The notes: a model not told the origin generated them from the letters alone. 64,000 nt of DNA from Vibrio pomeroyi (GCF_024347595.1 NZ_AP025506.1:806001-870000), one strand, 5' to 3'. Positions 48,410 to 57,351 are shown, counted from the stretch's first letter. Numbers and translations are program-made.

Positions 48410-48967
48410 TTAACTCTGACGAATGCGCTGTCTTACTACCCACTCTCCTGCAAAGAGTAACCCAGCAAACAAATAGCTGAGTAAGCCATTGTATAGGGTC
48501 CATATTTCAAGAGGTTGGAAGCAGGTGTAAAGGGCGATAGAGCCATTGATAACAAAGAACAAGCACCAAACTTTGGTGACTTTTCGCGTGTAATCAACGC
48601 CACTTTGCGGAAGTTCGGGCTCTTGAAGGCGAGCAAGGCGCTCGATAATCGTTTGTGGTTGCCATAGACTTGAAGCGAATACGACCAGCATACAAACATT
48701 AACGATAACGGGATAATAGGTTAGCCAGCCATGTTGCTTAAAGGCTAAGCCTAAGGCCAGCAGAACAATACCGGCACTTCCACTGATCCAAGCTAGGTGT
48801 TTTAGCTCTTTGATTTTAGCCTGACCACCGGTGAAAATACGGACAGCAAAGATAGCGGCCAAGGCGATACCAACGGTTTGTAGGCCAAACTTGTTGAGTC
48901 CAAAGTAAACCGCTATTGGATAAGTGAAAAGTATGATTGCCGACAGTAAAGTCAGCAGAGGACGCAT
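48410..48967 (-). CDS. apeG: Integral membrane protein of the APE cluster
   Basis: 185 residues, predominantly hydrophobic, with about five to six membrane segments and few charged residues. No enzymatic motif was recognised. It is a standing member of APE clusters in this position between carrier protein and ligase. It shares one base with the apeF stop. Confidence 0.7.
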   Translation of the reverse strand: MRPLLTLLSAIILFTYPIAVYFGLNKFGLQTVGIALAAIFAVRIFTGGQAKIKELKHLAWISGSAGIVLLALGLAFKQHGWLTYYPVIVNVCMLVVFASSLWQPQTIIERLARLQEPELPQSGVDYTRKVTKVWCLFFVINGSIALYTCFQPLEIWTLYNGLLSYLFAGLLFAGEWVVRQRIRQS

Positions 48968-49224
48968 TATGCGTCCTTCAATAGTTCAACCACAGACTCT
49001 ACAACGTCATTAACGGTGCGTACTGCTTTGAACTCTTCAGGCTTGATCTTCTTACCTGTTACGTTCTGTAGGTGAACGACCAAATCAACCGCATCAATGC
49101 TGTCTAGGTCTAGATCAAGATAGAGATGAGCTTCAGGCGTGATATCTTCAGCGTCAAGCTCGAACAGCTCGATAAGCGCATCTTTAACCTGGTTGTATAC
49201 TTCTTGTTGGTTCGCTTGTGTCAT
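48967..49224 (-). CDS. apeF: Acyl carrier protein 2
   Basis: 85 residues. The phosphopantetheine site is the Ser in LDLDLDSIDAVDLVV. Acidic helical protein of usual ACP size. One of two carriers in the cluster; in the Xenorhabdus system one holds the aryl starter and the other the growing chain, but which is which cannot be told here. 10 bases after apeE. Confidence 0.9.
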   Translation of the reverse strand: MTQANQQEVYNQVKDALIELFELDAEDITPEAHLYLDLDLDSIDAVDLVVHLQNVTGKKIKPEEFKAVRTVNDVVESVVELLKDA

Positions 49225-49234
49225 AAAGATCTGT

Positions 49235-49495
49235 CTAGTTGTTCGTTTGAGATGAGATGTAGTTCGCTAGGTTTTCAACCGATGCAAAATGCTGGCGAGT
49301 GTTTGAGTCGTCGGCATCGATAACAATGTTGTACTTTTTCTTGATAGCAAGACCAAGCTCTAGCGCATCGATAGAATCTAATCCAAGTCCATCACCAAAT
49401 AGTGGAGCTTCCGTTTCAATCTCATCGATGCTCATATCTTCAAGGTTCAATGCGTCGATGATCAGTTGTTTCAGTTCGTTGTGTAATGTTTCCAC
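49235..49495 (-). CDS. apeE: Acyl carrier protein 1
   Basis: 86 residues. Phosphopantetheine Ser in GDGLGLDSIDALELGL, acidic and helical. Lies 10 bases before apeF and 106 bases after apeD. It and apeF resemble each other only at the DSID core, so they are probably not a recent duplication. Confidence 0.9.
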   Translation of the reverse strand: METLHNELKQLIIDALNLEDMSIDEIETEAPLFGDGLGLDSIDALELGLAIKKKYNIVIDADDSNTRQHFASVENLANYISSQTNN

Positions 49496-49600
49496 TTTGG
49501 CCTACTTAATGCTTTATCTAAATGCTGCTTTAAGGGGGCGATTCTACATTATGCGAGGTATTTTCGAAATGCTGATATCGCCTGCTGTTATATTGAGGAA

Positions 49601-50371
49601 CTAAATGTTTTCTTCGGAAGGGAAAATAGTGTGTGCAAGATGATGATTAAGGCGTCTTGCTGCCGAAGTTAAATTATTCGAATTCTCAATAAATGGTGCG
49701 ACTTCTATTTTACCTTTCACCGCGACATGAAAAAAGGGTTTCGTAGCAGGAACTTGATACCATTTTTTTTCTTTCGTTAAGAATGTCGGAGAAACCGTAA
49801 TGTGAATCACGCGTAAATCAGTTTGTGTTCGAGTCGCGATTTGCGCTGCACCACGTTGTAAGGATGGTTCAATTCCGGGCGTTGTGCGAGTTCCCTCAGG
49901 AAAAACAAGCAGAACGTTTCCACGAGAAAAACGTTCGTCACAACGCTCTAAAAGATCGTCAGGTGCTTGGTTAGGAATATAACCAGCGGCTTTGACGATC
50001 CTCTTCATAAATGGGTTTTCCCAAATGGCTGCTTTAACGAGACAATCACACTGTGGAAGTTGAGAGGCGATCAGTACATAGTCAATCAAGCTTGGGTGGT
50101 TGGCGACGATGATGCAGTTGCGATCTTCACGCAGTAGTTCCGCACCATCAATTCGGTAATCAATCGCGCCAGTGAATTTCATGATCTGGCAGAACGCATT
50201 GAATGAAAAACGAATCAATCGCTGAGCCTTAAGCTCTCGTTGAATGGTGTCTGACGTGATGAGGGCGATCGATGGCAAGATCAAGAAGCTCAGCACTAAG
50301 CCTCCTAATCCGAAGATGGTAAAGCAGAGGCCTGTCGCGAATACTCGCCAATATTGGTCGACCTTGCTCAT
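49601..50371 (-). CDS. apeD: PlsC-like acyltransferase
   Basis: 256 residues. An N-terminal membrane segment is followed by the acyltransferase H-x4-D motif in VANHPSLIDYVLIASQ and the VFPEGTRTTPG motif. It is likely to acylate the APE product or its glycerol/sugar anchor. Adjoins apeC with no gap. Confidence 0.83.
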   Translation of the reverse strand: MSKVDQYWRVFATGLCFTIFGLGGLVLSFLILPSIALITSDTIQRELKAQRLIRFSFNAFCQIMKFTGAIDYRIDGAELLREDRNCIIVANHPSLIDYVLIASQLPQCDCLVKAAIWENPFMKRIVKAAGYIPNQAPDDLLERCDERFSRGNVLLVFPEGTRTTPGIEPSLQRGAAQIATRTQTDLRVIHITVSPTFLTKEKKWYQVPATKPFFHVAVKGKIEVAPFIENSNNLTSAARRLNHHLAHTIFPSEENI

Positions 50372-51154
50372 TTATACGGCTCCGGCTTTTGCGTTATTTA
50401 CCCAAGTCCAATCTTGGCGTTTGCCTGCTACTGTCCAGCTCTGTGAGCTCTGAAGGATGTTCTGCAGTGCTTGCAGGCCCTGAGGCAATTCAGCTACTGA
50501 GTTTTCGCTGGTTACGGCTTTTGATAACGATACGTTTCTTGATGTCGATGCGGCTCTTGATACCGAGTAGTCATTGCCAGAGGTGAGCACTAAGCCCAGC
50601 GCATAGTCGGCATAACTTTGAGTTTCGAACTCTTGGTAGAGCTCAGGCAGAGGTTGGTCGAAATCGATAATTAACACACGATGCGACGGGTATTGGTGCA
50701 GGTAAAGATAGGCTTCAATCAGAGCGTTATGGAAAGTATCTTGCCCTGCTGCAATAGAGGTCAATGGAATCGGCGCTTTTGCGGCAATGGTGGTTAGCCC
50801 GGCTGCGGTATTATGTACCGACTGTGAGAAGGCCATTGGCGAGGCATCGTCACCTTCCAATATCGACTGAATCAAGGTGGCGGTTCGGTGCAGTTCACCG
50901 TGTCGGCTAGCAAAAACCAGATAATCAATCGAGGTGTTTTTTAATAGCGTTAATGCGGTTTGGACGGCAAGCTTGCTTTGCAGGCTCATTCGGCGGCGCA
51001 TCATAGGAGGGATCGCTTTGAATTCAGTTGAGCCATCTTGTGGCCAATCTAAATGAGTGCTCCACGCTTGCCATTCGGCATCGGAATTGAGGCCGGCAGA
51101 ATTTGCAGACCATTTCTCAATATTAAACGACATTAATTGGGACTGATTTGACAT
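50372..51154 (-). CDS. apeC: Ketosynthase-like chain-length factor
   Basis: 260 residues. It resembles the N-terminal half of FabF-type ketosynthases (PPMMRRRMSLQSKLAVQTA, VFASRHGELHRT, FSQSVHNTAAGL) but the position of the catalytic Cys is replaced and the His motifs are missing. Such proteins pair with ApeO and set chain length. First gene of the reverse-strand APE row, with only 72 bases between it and the divergent lipoprotein gene. Confidence 0.82.
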   Translation of the reverse strand: MSNQSQLMSFNIEKWSANSAGLNSDAEWQAWSTHLDWPQDGSTEFKAIPPMMRRRMSLQSKLAVQTALTLLKNTSIDYLVFASRHGELHRTATLIQSILEGDDASPMAFSQSVHNTAAGLTTIAAKAPIPLTSIAAGQDTFHNALIEAYLYLHQYPSHRVLIIDFDQPLPELYQEFETQSYADYALGLVLTSGNDYSVSRAASTSRNVSLSKAVTSENSVAELPQGLQALQNILQSSQSWTVAGKRQDWTWVNNAKAGAV

Positions 51155-51226
51155 AGAGTATTGATTTGCTTTGGGTCTAACTAAATACTATGCGTGCTTA
51201 TAAATAAACACAGATAAGGAATTTAA

Positions 51227-51616
51227 ATGAAATTACTAAAAATAGCCGTTTCAATGTTATTCATATTCGTTCTTGCAGGGTGTGGACGTGTCCAACCTGT
51301 AATGAATGTTGAGGATACTCCAGTTGCACTTAATCTTCAAAGTAAACAGGTGAAATCAGCTATTTATGAGTCGGCTGAGAATCGAGGCTGGTTGGTTTCA
51401 GAAATAAAACCTGGCTTGATCCGTGCAGAGCTGTATGTTCGCTCACACCATGCTGTGGTTGAAATTCCTTATAGCGACAAGTTTTACTCTATTCTTTACG
51501 TTGAATCAGAGAATTTGAAGTATGACGATGGTGAAATACACCGTAATTACAACCGTTGGGTTAATAACTTAAACGTTGATATTAAACGTAAGCTTGCGCA
51601 AATGGCAGCTGAGTAA
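51227..51616 (+). CDS. apeA: Small lipoprotein of the APE cluster
   Basis: 129 residues with lipobox LAGC (Cys19). The mature chain of about 110 residues has KSAIYESAENRGWLVSEIKPGLIRAELYVRSHHAVVEIPY, a small alpha/beta pattern of unknown function. It starts the divergent branch of the cluster and is 28 bases before the methyltransferase. The letter is given by order only and is uncertain. Confidence 0.65.
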   Translation: MKLLKIAVSMLFIFVLAGCGRVQPVMNVEDTPVALNLQSKQVKSAIYESAENRGWLVSEIKPGLIRAELYVRSHHAVVEIPYSDKFYSILYVESENLKYDDGEIHRNYNRWVNNLNVDIKRKLAQMAAE

Positions 51617-51644
51617 CTCTCTATTATTTAAAGTTAGGTTTTTC

Positions 51645-52718
51645 GTGTCGGAATATAAATTAGATCCATTCAATGCATTAGAAGCAAAAACAGAAGCTCA
51701 AAAATTGTCTTTCGCTCCTATTGTTTTTCACACTGCTCGTACACTTCGTGATTTAGGTATTTTAAAAGCCTTAGATGATGCGGGCAGTGATGGTTTACCA
51801 GCAGAGACGCTTTCTGAATTAACCGGAGTGTCCGAGTACGGAGTGAAAGTTCTGCTCGATATGGCGTTGAGTGCTCATATTGTGACTTGGGAAAAGCCTA
51901 ACTACAAAATGGCTAACCTTGGCTTCTACCTTCTGCACGATGGTATGACGAACGCAAACATGGATTTCACTGCTGATGTTTGTTACGCCGCGATGATGCA
52001 CCTTACCGAAGCGATTGAAGAAGGCACACCTGCGGGCTTAAAAGAGCTGGGTGACTGGGAAACCATTTATCAGGGCTTATCTCAATTGCCAGAAAAAGCA
52101 AAAGAGAGCTGGTTCAAGTTTGATCACTTTTATTCCGATCGTTCATTCCCTGTGTTGCTCGAGAAAGTCTTTAGCAAGAAACCTAAATCGCTGGTGGATA
52201 TTGGCGGTAACACCGGTAAATGGGCAATGCAGTGTTGTAACCACGATGCAGACGTAGAAGTCACCATTGTCGATCTTCCGCAGCAGCTAGAAATGGCAAT
52301 GGCAAACGCTAAGCAACATGGTCATCAAGATAGAGTGACGCCATTCCCTGCCAATATGCTCGACAAACAGCAAGCGTTGCCGACAGGCGCGGATGTGTGG
52401 TGGATGAGCCAATTCCTTGATTGCTTCTCGCCAATGGAGATTCTGAGCATATTAAAGCGTGTTCGCTCTCATATGTCAGAAGAAGCGACGGTCTATATCC
52501 TTGAACTGTTCTGGGATGCACAGAAATACGATGCGGCTTCTTATAGCTTAAATGCGACTTCGCTGTACTTTACGTGCTTGGCCAATGGCAACAGCCGTTT
52601 TTACCGCAGTGAAGACTTCTTAGAGATCGTTGAAGAGGCTGGCTTTGAAGTGGTGACACGTACCGATGATATCGGTCTTGGTCATACATTGCTTGAACTG
52701 AAAGCTGGCGTGCAATAA
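51645..52718 (+). CDS. apeB: SAM-dependent methyltransferase of the APE cluster
   Basis: 357 residues from the GTG at 51645, whose ribosome site TTAGGT is six bases away; an ATG at 51576 would overlap the lipoprotein gene and lacks likeness. The N-terminal dimerisation helix (PIVFHTARTLRDLGILKAL) and the SAM motif LVDIGGNTGKWAM put it in the O-methyltransferase-like group. In the known products a methyl group is placed on the aryl ring, so it may be a C-methyltransferase despite the fold. Confidence 0.82.
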   Translation: MSEYKLDPFNALEAKTEAQKLSFAPIVFHTARTLRDLGILKALDDAGSDGLPAETLSELTGVSEYGVKVLLDMALSAHIVTWEKPNYKMANLGFYLLHDGMTNANMDFTADVCYAAMMHLTEAIEEGTPAGLKELGDWETIYQGLSQLPEKAKESWFKFDHFYSDRSFPVLLEKVFSKKPKSLVDIGGNTGKWAMQCCNHDADVEVTIVDLPQQLEMAMANAKQHGHQDRVTPFPANMLDKQQALPTGADVWWMSQFLDCFSPMEILSILKRVRSHMSEEATVYILELFWDAQKYDAASYSLNATSLYFTCLANGNSRFYRSEDFLEIVEEAGFEVVTRTDDIGLGHTLLELKAGVQ

Positions 52719-52743
52719 AAAATAACAAACATGGCTTAAATTA

Positions 52744-53985
52744 ATGAAAAAACTGTCAACTCAAGTAGTGATCATCGGAGCTGGACCATCAGGGTCTATT
52801 GCTGCGTCTTTGCTTCATAAAAAAGGCATCGATGTTCGAGTGATTGAAAAGAGCGTATTCCCGCGTTTTTCTATTGGTGAAAGCCTATTACCCGCTTGTA
52901 TGGAAGTGATTGAACAGGCAGGGATGACTGACGCAGTAATCAACGCCAACTTCCAATACAAAGATGGCGCAGCTTTTCGTAAAAATGGCGTGTACACGGC
53001 GTTCAATTTTGAAGATAAGTTCTCTGCTGGGCCTGGAACTACATTTCAGGTTCAGCGCGGCGCCTTTGATAAGGTGTTAGCAGACACAGCCGAGGCGCAA
53101 GGTGTCGCTATTGATTACCAACATGAGTTGATGGGCATTAATTTCACCGACAACAGCACGATTTTAGAGGTTCAAGTACTTGATGGAGAGCGCTATCAGC
53201 TAGAAGCTCAATACGTTCTCGATGGCAGTGGCTTTGGTCGAGTACTACCGAAAATGCTTGATTTGGAAGAGCCGTCATCGCTTCCTCCTCGCAAAGCCAT
53301 TTTCACGCACATCAACGATCATATTGCAGAGGTGGATACCGCTCTTGAATATGACCGAAATAAAATTCTGATCTCGGTGCACCCAACCAACCCTGATGTT
53401 TGGTATTGGTTGATCCCATTCAGCAACGGTGTGTCTTCATTTGGTGTGGTAGGAGAGCCTAAGTTCTTTGAATCCTACCCACAAGACAAGATTGCCGCGA
53501 TTAAGCAATTGGCAATGGAAGAACCGGGTTTGGCTGAGATACTGGCAAGCGCTGAGTATCCAAACCCTGCAGGTGAAATCGGTGGCTATTCTGCTAACGT
53601 GAAGCATCTTGCGACAGACAAATATGCACTGCTCGGTAATGCGGGTGAGTTCCTTGACCCAGTATTCTCGTCAGGCGTGACGATAGCGATGAAGTCGGCA
53701 CAGTTTGCGGTTGAGTGTGTGGAAAAGCAGCTTAACGGTGAGAAGGTTGATTGGGAACGCGATTATGCAGATCCGTTGATGGTTGGCGTAAACACCTTTA
53801 GAACGTATGTTGAAGGGTGGTACTCAGGTACCTTGCAGGATGTGATTTTCTATCAAGATCCAAACCCGAAGATTAAACAAATGGTGTGCTCTATTTTAGC
53901 GGGCTACGCATGGGATCAAACCAATCCTTATGTGAAAGACTCAAAACGCCGATTGACGACACTGGCAGAGATCTGCCGAAGCTAG
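52744..53985 (+). CDS. FAD-dependent oxidoreductase with halogenase motifs
   Basis: 413 residues. Dinucleotide site VIIGAGPSGSIAASLL, then FPRFSIGESLLP, the P-R-x-x-x-G-E-S motif of flavin monooxygenases and halogenases. The tryptophan-halogenase signature W-x-W-x-I-P is exact at Trp220-Pro225 (WYWLIP), and a Lys sits at 73 (QYKDGAAF) where phenolic halogenases have the catalytic Lys. The GNAGEFLDPVFSSGVTIAM second FAD site is complete. It ends the divergent branch of the APE cluster, 25 bases after the methyltransferase. It may hydroxylate or halogenate the aryl ring. Confidence 0.82.
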   Translation: MKKLSTQVVIIGAGPSGSIAASLLHKKGIDVRVIEKSVFPRFSIGESLLPACMEVIEQAGMTDAVINANFQYKDGAAFRKNGVYTAFNFEDKFSAGPGTTFQVQRGAFDKVLADTAEAQGVAIDYQHELMGINFTDNSTILEVQVLDGERYQLEAQYVLDGSGFGRVLPKMLDLEEPSSLPPRKAIFTHINDHIAEVDTALEYDRNKILISVHPTNPDVWYWLIPFSNGVSSFGVVGEPKFFESYPQDKIAAIKQLAMEEPGLAEILASAEYPNPAGEIGGYSANVKHLATDKYALLGNAGEFLDPVFSSGVTIAMKSAQFAVECVEKQLNGEKVDWERDYADPLMVGVNTFRTYVEGWYSGTLQDVIFYQDPNPKIKQMVCSILAGYAWDQTNPYVKDSKRRLTTLAEICRS

Positions 53986-54043
53986 GTGGTCTATTCCGTG
54001 TGTGAGAACATCTTCAAGCACCAAGGTGACTAACCTAAAAATA

Positions 54044-54070
54044 AAAACAGCCGCAAATGCGGCTGTTTTT
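54044..54070 (+). terminator. Terminator ending the plus-strand APE branch
   Basis: Stem AAACAGCCGC / GCGGCTGTTT with AAAT loop and T run, about 60 bases after the FAD enzyme. Confidence 0.85.
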
Positions 54071-54110
54071 GTATCTGAAAGTATGGAAATTCAATTCAAT
54101 CGAGTGAAAG

Positions 54111-54617
54111 CTACTTTAGGTCGATGCTGTTCAATCGTCCCATAAAAACGAGCAAATCGATCACATCTTTGTGAGCATCAAGCAGTGCGCGTTTGGTTTG
54201 GCTATACGCGGCCAGTCGACCGTGCTTTCTGATCGAACACACCTTAGTTTTGTATTTGTAATCACCATTCTCAGAGAACACACGCCATTTAGCGATATAG
54301 CACTCATCACGATGCTCGGGGTCACTCTGCGTAGGGTTTGGTTTGAATACGATTTTAGGCTCTAAACTATGAGGCAGGCGCGTCATTAAGTAGGGCTCTT
54401 TGAGGACTTTAGGCCAAAACTTACCCCAAAGCTCTCTGCCCAGCTCATCTCTTAACTTAATGGTTTTCTTCAGTGCTTTGTCTTCACCCATACGAACAAA
54501 GCCGACAGATCTGTGTAGCACAGTGTCTTCGGGTGTATGAATGTGGATCTTAAAAGCGGTTTTACCTTTCGAGATAAAGCGGTAACCGGTAGCACCAATT
54601 AGATTATTCTGGCTCAT
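54111..54617 (-). CDS. Protein with two AP2-like repeats
   Basis: 168 residues, no signal or membrane segment, strongly basic. Two similar halves are seen: GYRFISKGKTAFKIHIH...VGFVRMGEDKALKKTIKLRDELGRELWG (about 12-66) and YIAKWRVFSENGDYKYKTKVCSIRKHGRLAAYSQTKRALLDA (about 107-148). Each looks like three strands and a helix, as in AP2-type DNA-binding domains. Likely DNA-binding, but the family name is uncertain. Single gene between the APE and flagellar regions. Confidence 0.6.
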   Translation of the reverse strand: MSQNNLIGATGYRFISKGKTAFKIHIHTPEDTVLHRSVGFVRMGEDKALKKTIKLRDELGRELWGKFWPKVLKEPYLMTRLPHSLEPKIVFKPNPTQSDPEHRDECYIAKWRVFSENGDYKYKTKVCSIRKHGRLAAYSQTKRALLDAHKDVIDLLVFMGRLNSIDLK

Positions 54618-54690
54618 AGTTTGCTAAATGATGATTATGTTATTAATAAGGTTACGACAAATACGTTAAAACCGAAACTAATCATCATGA

Positions 54691-54728
54691 AAAAAATAAA
54701 GCCTTAACAAAACTGCTAAGGCTTTATT
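54691..54728 (-). terminator. Terminator after flgT
   Basis: Stem AATAAAGCCTTA / TAAGGCTTTATT, with a T run on the reverse strand, 29 bases past the flgT stop. Confidence 0.85.
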
Positions 54729-54756
54729 AGAAACTCTGAGACGAGCGTATCGCTAA

Positions 54757-55890
54757 CTACATGATTTTCTGCATCACATCACCAATTTGAATGCTTCCCG
54801 CAAGGCTTGGTTGATCAATCGTCAGTTCCGCTTCGTTTTCATAAACGCGAGAAACCGTTAGGGTGATATCGCTTTGAGAAACCTTGTTGCGTGGCAAACC
54901 GCGTTGGTCGATAAACGAACCTGTGTGCCATAACTGAAGCTTGTCACCTTGTTGAACACCATGCATTCGGCCCAAATCAATGGTCACTGTATTGCCGTAG
55001 ACCGCCGCAACCTCTGGCAGGGTGATCTTACACGATACTTCTGATTCCAAGTCCAGCATGATATTACGGCTGACGCGAAGCATCATGCTGCCGTAGGTAG
55101 ATGCCCAGAAGCGCGCGCTGCGTGTATCGACTTCACTGGTCTTAGCAAATGGCCATTTTGCCACTTCACGATAGCTACGATTGTAAACTTGATGACCTGT
55201 TTTTCCGTCAAACACTTGCATCTCTAGTGCGAACTGACGGTTGATAACGTCGTCTTTCAAAAGCTTAGATTCGATCGTCGCCGTTAAGTCGGTAATGTCG
55301 CCACCGATGATGTACTGCGCACCTGTGTCTTGAGCGATCATCTTGATCACTTCCGGTCGACGCTTATCGATGTCGTAATTGGTTGTACCGACAGAAACGA
55401 AACTGCGAGACTCTTGCGCTAGCTGCCTGTCAACCACATGGCTGAAATCATCGCCGATGTTATAGATTCTTCCCATCACGGCTTGTTGAGGCGAGGCCAC
55501 ATCAATATTGCCGACCAAAAACGTCTTCTTATATTGGCTCTCATGGCAAGCATTTGCCGAAGGGTAGATGTCGATCCTTGCGGTGATCATTAAATTGCCA
55601 CCGCGTGTTCTCTCTTTATCAACCAAGATGTAACGTACTTCGTGGTTGGTAAACTGGAACTCTTTCTTGCTCGAATCTAGATAGGGCGTGAGGTTGGAGA
55701 TACTACCAATATCAGCGCCTGAGAACTGAACAGCCTTGTAAACCGCGTCTTCCAGAGCGTGGACCCTTGCGCTTTCTTCTGTCGATACGATGGCTGCTGT
55801 ACCGGTAACTTCATACCAAGAGGCATGAGCACTGAAGCTTATGGTTATCAGTGAACTTATTGAAAATAAGTAAGAAATTATTTTTTTCAT
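54757..55890 (-). CDS. flgT: Flagellar H-ring protein FlgT
   Basis: 377 residues with signal peptide (ends HAS). The mature start WYEVTGTAAIVSTEESARVHALEDAVYKAVQFSGADI is typical of FlgT, and the C-terminus VYGNTVTIDLGRMHGVQQGDKLQLWHTG forms the last domain. FlgT builds the H-ring around the basal body of sodium-driven Vibrio flagella and helps recruit the MotX/MotY T-ring. Divergent from flgOP, with a sigma-54-like promoter upstream. Confidence 0.95.
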   Translation of the reverse strand: MKKIISYLFSISSLITISFSAHASWYEVTGTAAIVSTEESARVHALEDAVYKAVQFSGADIGSISNLTPYLDSSKKEFQFTNHEVRYILVDKERTRGGNLMITARIDIYPSANACHESQYKKTFLVGNIDVASPQQAVMGRIYNIGDDFSHVVDRQLAQESRSFVSVGTTNYDIDKRRPEVIKMIAQDTGAQYIIGGDITDLTATIESKLLKDDVINRQFALEMQVFDGKTGHQVYNRSYREVAKWPFAKTSEVDTRSARFWASTYGSMMLRVSRNIMLDLESEVSCKITLPEVAAVYGNTVTIDLGRMHGVQQGDKLQLWHTGSFIDQRGLPRNKVSQSDITLTVSRVYENEAELTIDQPSLAGSIQIGDVMQKIM

Positions 55891-55905
55891 CTATTCGTTA
55901 CCAGT

Positions 55906-55923
55906 TGGGTATAAATATTGCTT
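55906..55923 (+). promoter_or_regulatory. Sigma-54-like promoter of flgOP
   Basis: TTGGGTATAAATATTGCTT has GG and GC elements 10 bases apart, the RpoN arrangement, ending in TTGCTT. It lies about 160 bases before flgO. Confidence 0.6.
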
Positions 55924-55986
55924 AACAAATAACTATAAGCTTGAAGCTGACTTAAGTGCGTTTTTCTTAATCTGAACCATTAATGA

Positions 55987-56005
55987 AAAGCAAAGACTGT
56001 TCCAA
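55987..56005 (-). promoter_or_regulatory. Sigma-54-like promoter of flgT
   Basis: On the reverse strand TTGGAACAGTCTTTGCTTT carries GG-N10-GC, close to the RpoN consensus (TTGGCAC-N5-TTGCTT). It lies about 100 bases before flgT. Confidence 0.65.
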
Positions 56006-56082
56006 CATTGTAATCCATTGAAAAGAATAATGGTGAGAACATATTGGAACAGGTAGCACTAAAACTATCTGGAGATAAGAGA

Positions 56083-56718
56083 ATGAAAAAATGGCTCGTA
56101 GTAGTGAGTGTCATGTTATTGACCTCATGCGCTTATTCGCCAATCTACAACGGCAAGTCTGAGTATTCAGGCAGTCAGTTTATGTTGATGGACAGCCCTC
56201 GTCATACCATGGATTTTTTCGTTGAAAGTATGACCGAAGATTTGATCGTGTCGAATACGAGTATTTCAGCAAGAACGCCGATTGCGATTACCTCGTTTGT
56301 TGACCTACAACACATGGACACAACAAACTGGCTCGGTAACTCAGTATCAGAAGGTTTCATTCATCAGTTTCAGCGTCGCGGCTTCAAGGTTGTTGATTTT
56401 AAAACGACGGGTTCTATCCAAGTGACTCACCAAGGTGACTTTGCGTTAAGCCGTGATTGGAAAGACTTAGCTCAAGAGCAAGACGTTCAATACGTGCTGA
56501 CAGGCACTATGCTTCGTCAAGAAGGCGGTGTTCTAGTGAATGCTCGTGTGGTTGGAATGCAAACACGTATAGTGGTGGCTTCTGCACAAGGCTTCTTGCC
56601 TGCTGACCGTATTGGACGTGACCTCGATACTCTGAACAGTATTCGAACTCAAGATGGCGTGATCATTCGTTCTGACCCAACGATCAGCCAGCCTTATACT
56701 GTTATTCTTCGCCCTTAG
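56083..56718 (+). CDS. flgO: Flagellar lipoprotein FlgO
   Basis: 211 residues from ATG 56083, preceded by a GGAG ribosome site; an earlier start would not give a signal peptide at the end. Lipobox LTSC (Cys16). The core SARTPIAITSFVDLQHMDTTNWLGNSVSEGFIHQFQRRGFKVVDF is the FlgO hallmark. FlgO and FlgP form the outer part of the H-ring at the outer membrane in vibrios. 9 bases before flgP. Confidence 0.94.
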   Translation: MKKWLVVVSVMLLTSCAYSPIYNGKSEYSGSQFMLMDSPRHTMDFFVESMTEDLIVSNTSISARTPIAITSFVDLQHMDTTNWLGNSVSEGFIHQFQRRGFKVVDFKTTGSIQVTHQGDFALSRDWKDLAQEQDVQYVLTGTMLRQEGGVLVNARVVGMQTRIVVASAQGFLPADRIGRDLDTLNSIRTQDGVIIRSDPTISQPYTVILRP

Positions 56719-56727
56719 GAGTTCGAG

Positions 56728-57159
56728 ATGAAGAAGTTAATGTTTGTTGTTGCCGCTTTATTGCTTGTTGGTTGTCAGCCATTGCAGAGCATGAGACCTG
56801 ATGATTTTTTAGTAGCTGTTGGCTACGCGAGTATCAGTGAGCAGAAAGGCCGTAACGACGAAGAGAGACGCATCCGTGCGATGAGAGCCTCTAAGATCGA
56901 TGCTTATCGTGAGTTAGCTGAACAGGTTTACGGCATGCGAGTAAGTGGCCGTGCTGAACTTGAAGATCAACGCCTTGGCACTGAACGTACGTCAGGTGCG
57001 GTTGATGGTGTTATTCGTGGTGCAGAAGTCGTGCGCAGTTACCCAGTGGGTGATAGCTACGTGACCGAGCTTCAGTTAGACATCCGTAAGATGGATCAGC
57101 TCCGTAATTACGGTGAAGTTCAGGCAGTACCTGAGAAGAGACAACAAACACTGTTCTAG
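56728..57159 (+). CDS. flgP: Flagellar lipoprotein FlgP
   Basis: 143 residues with lipobox LVGC (Cys16). The core LVAVGYASISEQKGRNDEERRIRAMRASKIDAYRELAEQVYGMRVSG matches FlgP, followed by RGAEVVRSYPVGDSYVTELQLD. It forms the basal disk/outer ring around the flagellar motor. Second gene of flgOP; a terminator follows. Confidence 0.95.
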   Translation: MKKLMFVVAALLLVGCQPLQSMRPDDFLVAVGYASISEQKGRNDEERRIRAMRASKIDAYRELAEQVYGMRVSGRAELEDQRLGTERTSGAVDGVIRGAEVVRSYPVGDSYVTELQLDIRKMDQLRNYGEVQAVPEKRQQTLF

Positions 57160-57247
57160 TTCCGGTGTTTGAATTGAATATTCAGTGATATTGGCTGCCA
57201 CTCGCTTTCCAGATGGCGTATCGGCAACCAATAACTAGCATGAATGT

Positions 57248-57286
57248 AAAAGCGGCAAATATGAAAATACTTGCCGCTTTTTGTTT
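57248..57286 (+). terminator. Terminator after flgOP
   Basis: Stem AAAGCGGCAA / TTGCCGCTTT with 14-base loop and a following T run, about 90 bases past flgP. Confidence 0.75.
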
Positions 57287-57351
57287 TTGTTGTCTTGGGC
57301 GTACTTTCAGATATGTAGGTGTTTGATAGGATTCGAAATGTAGATAAGCTG

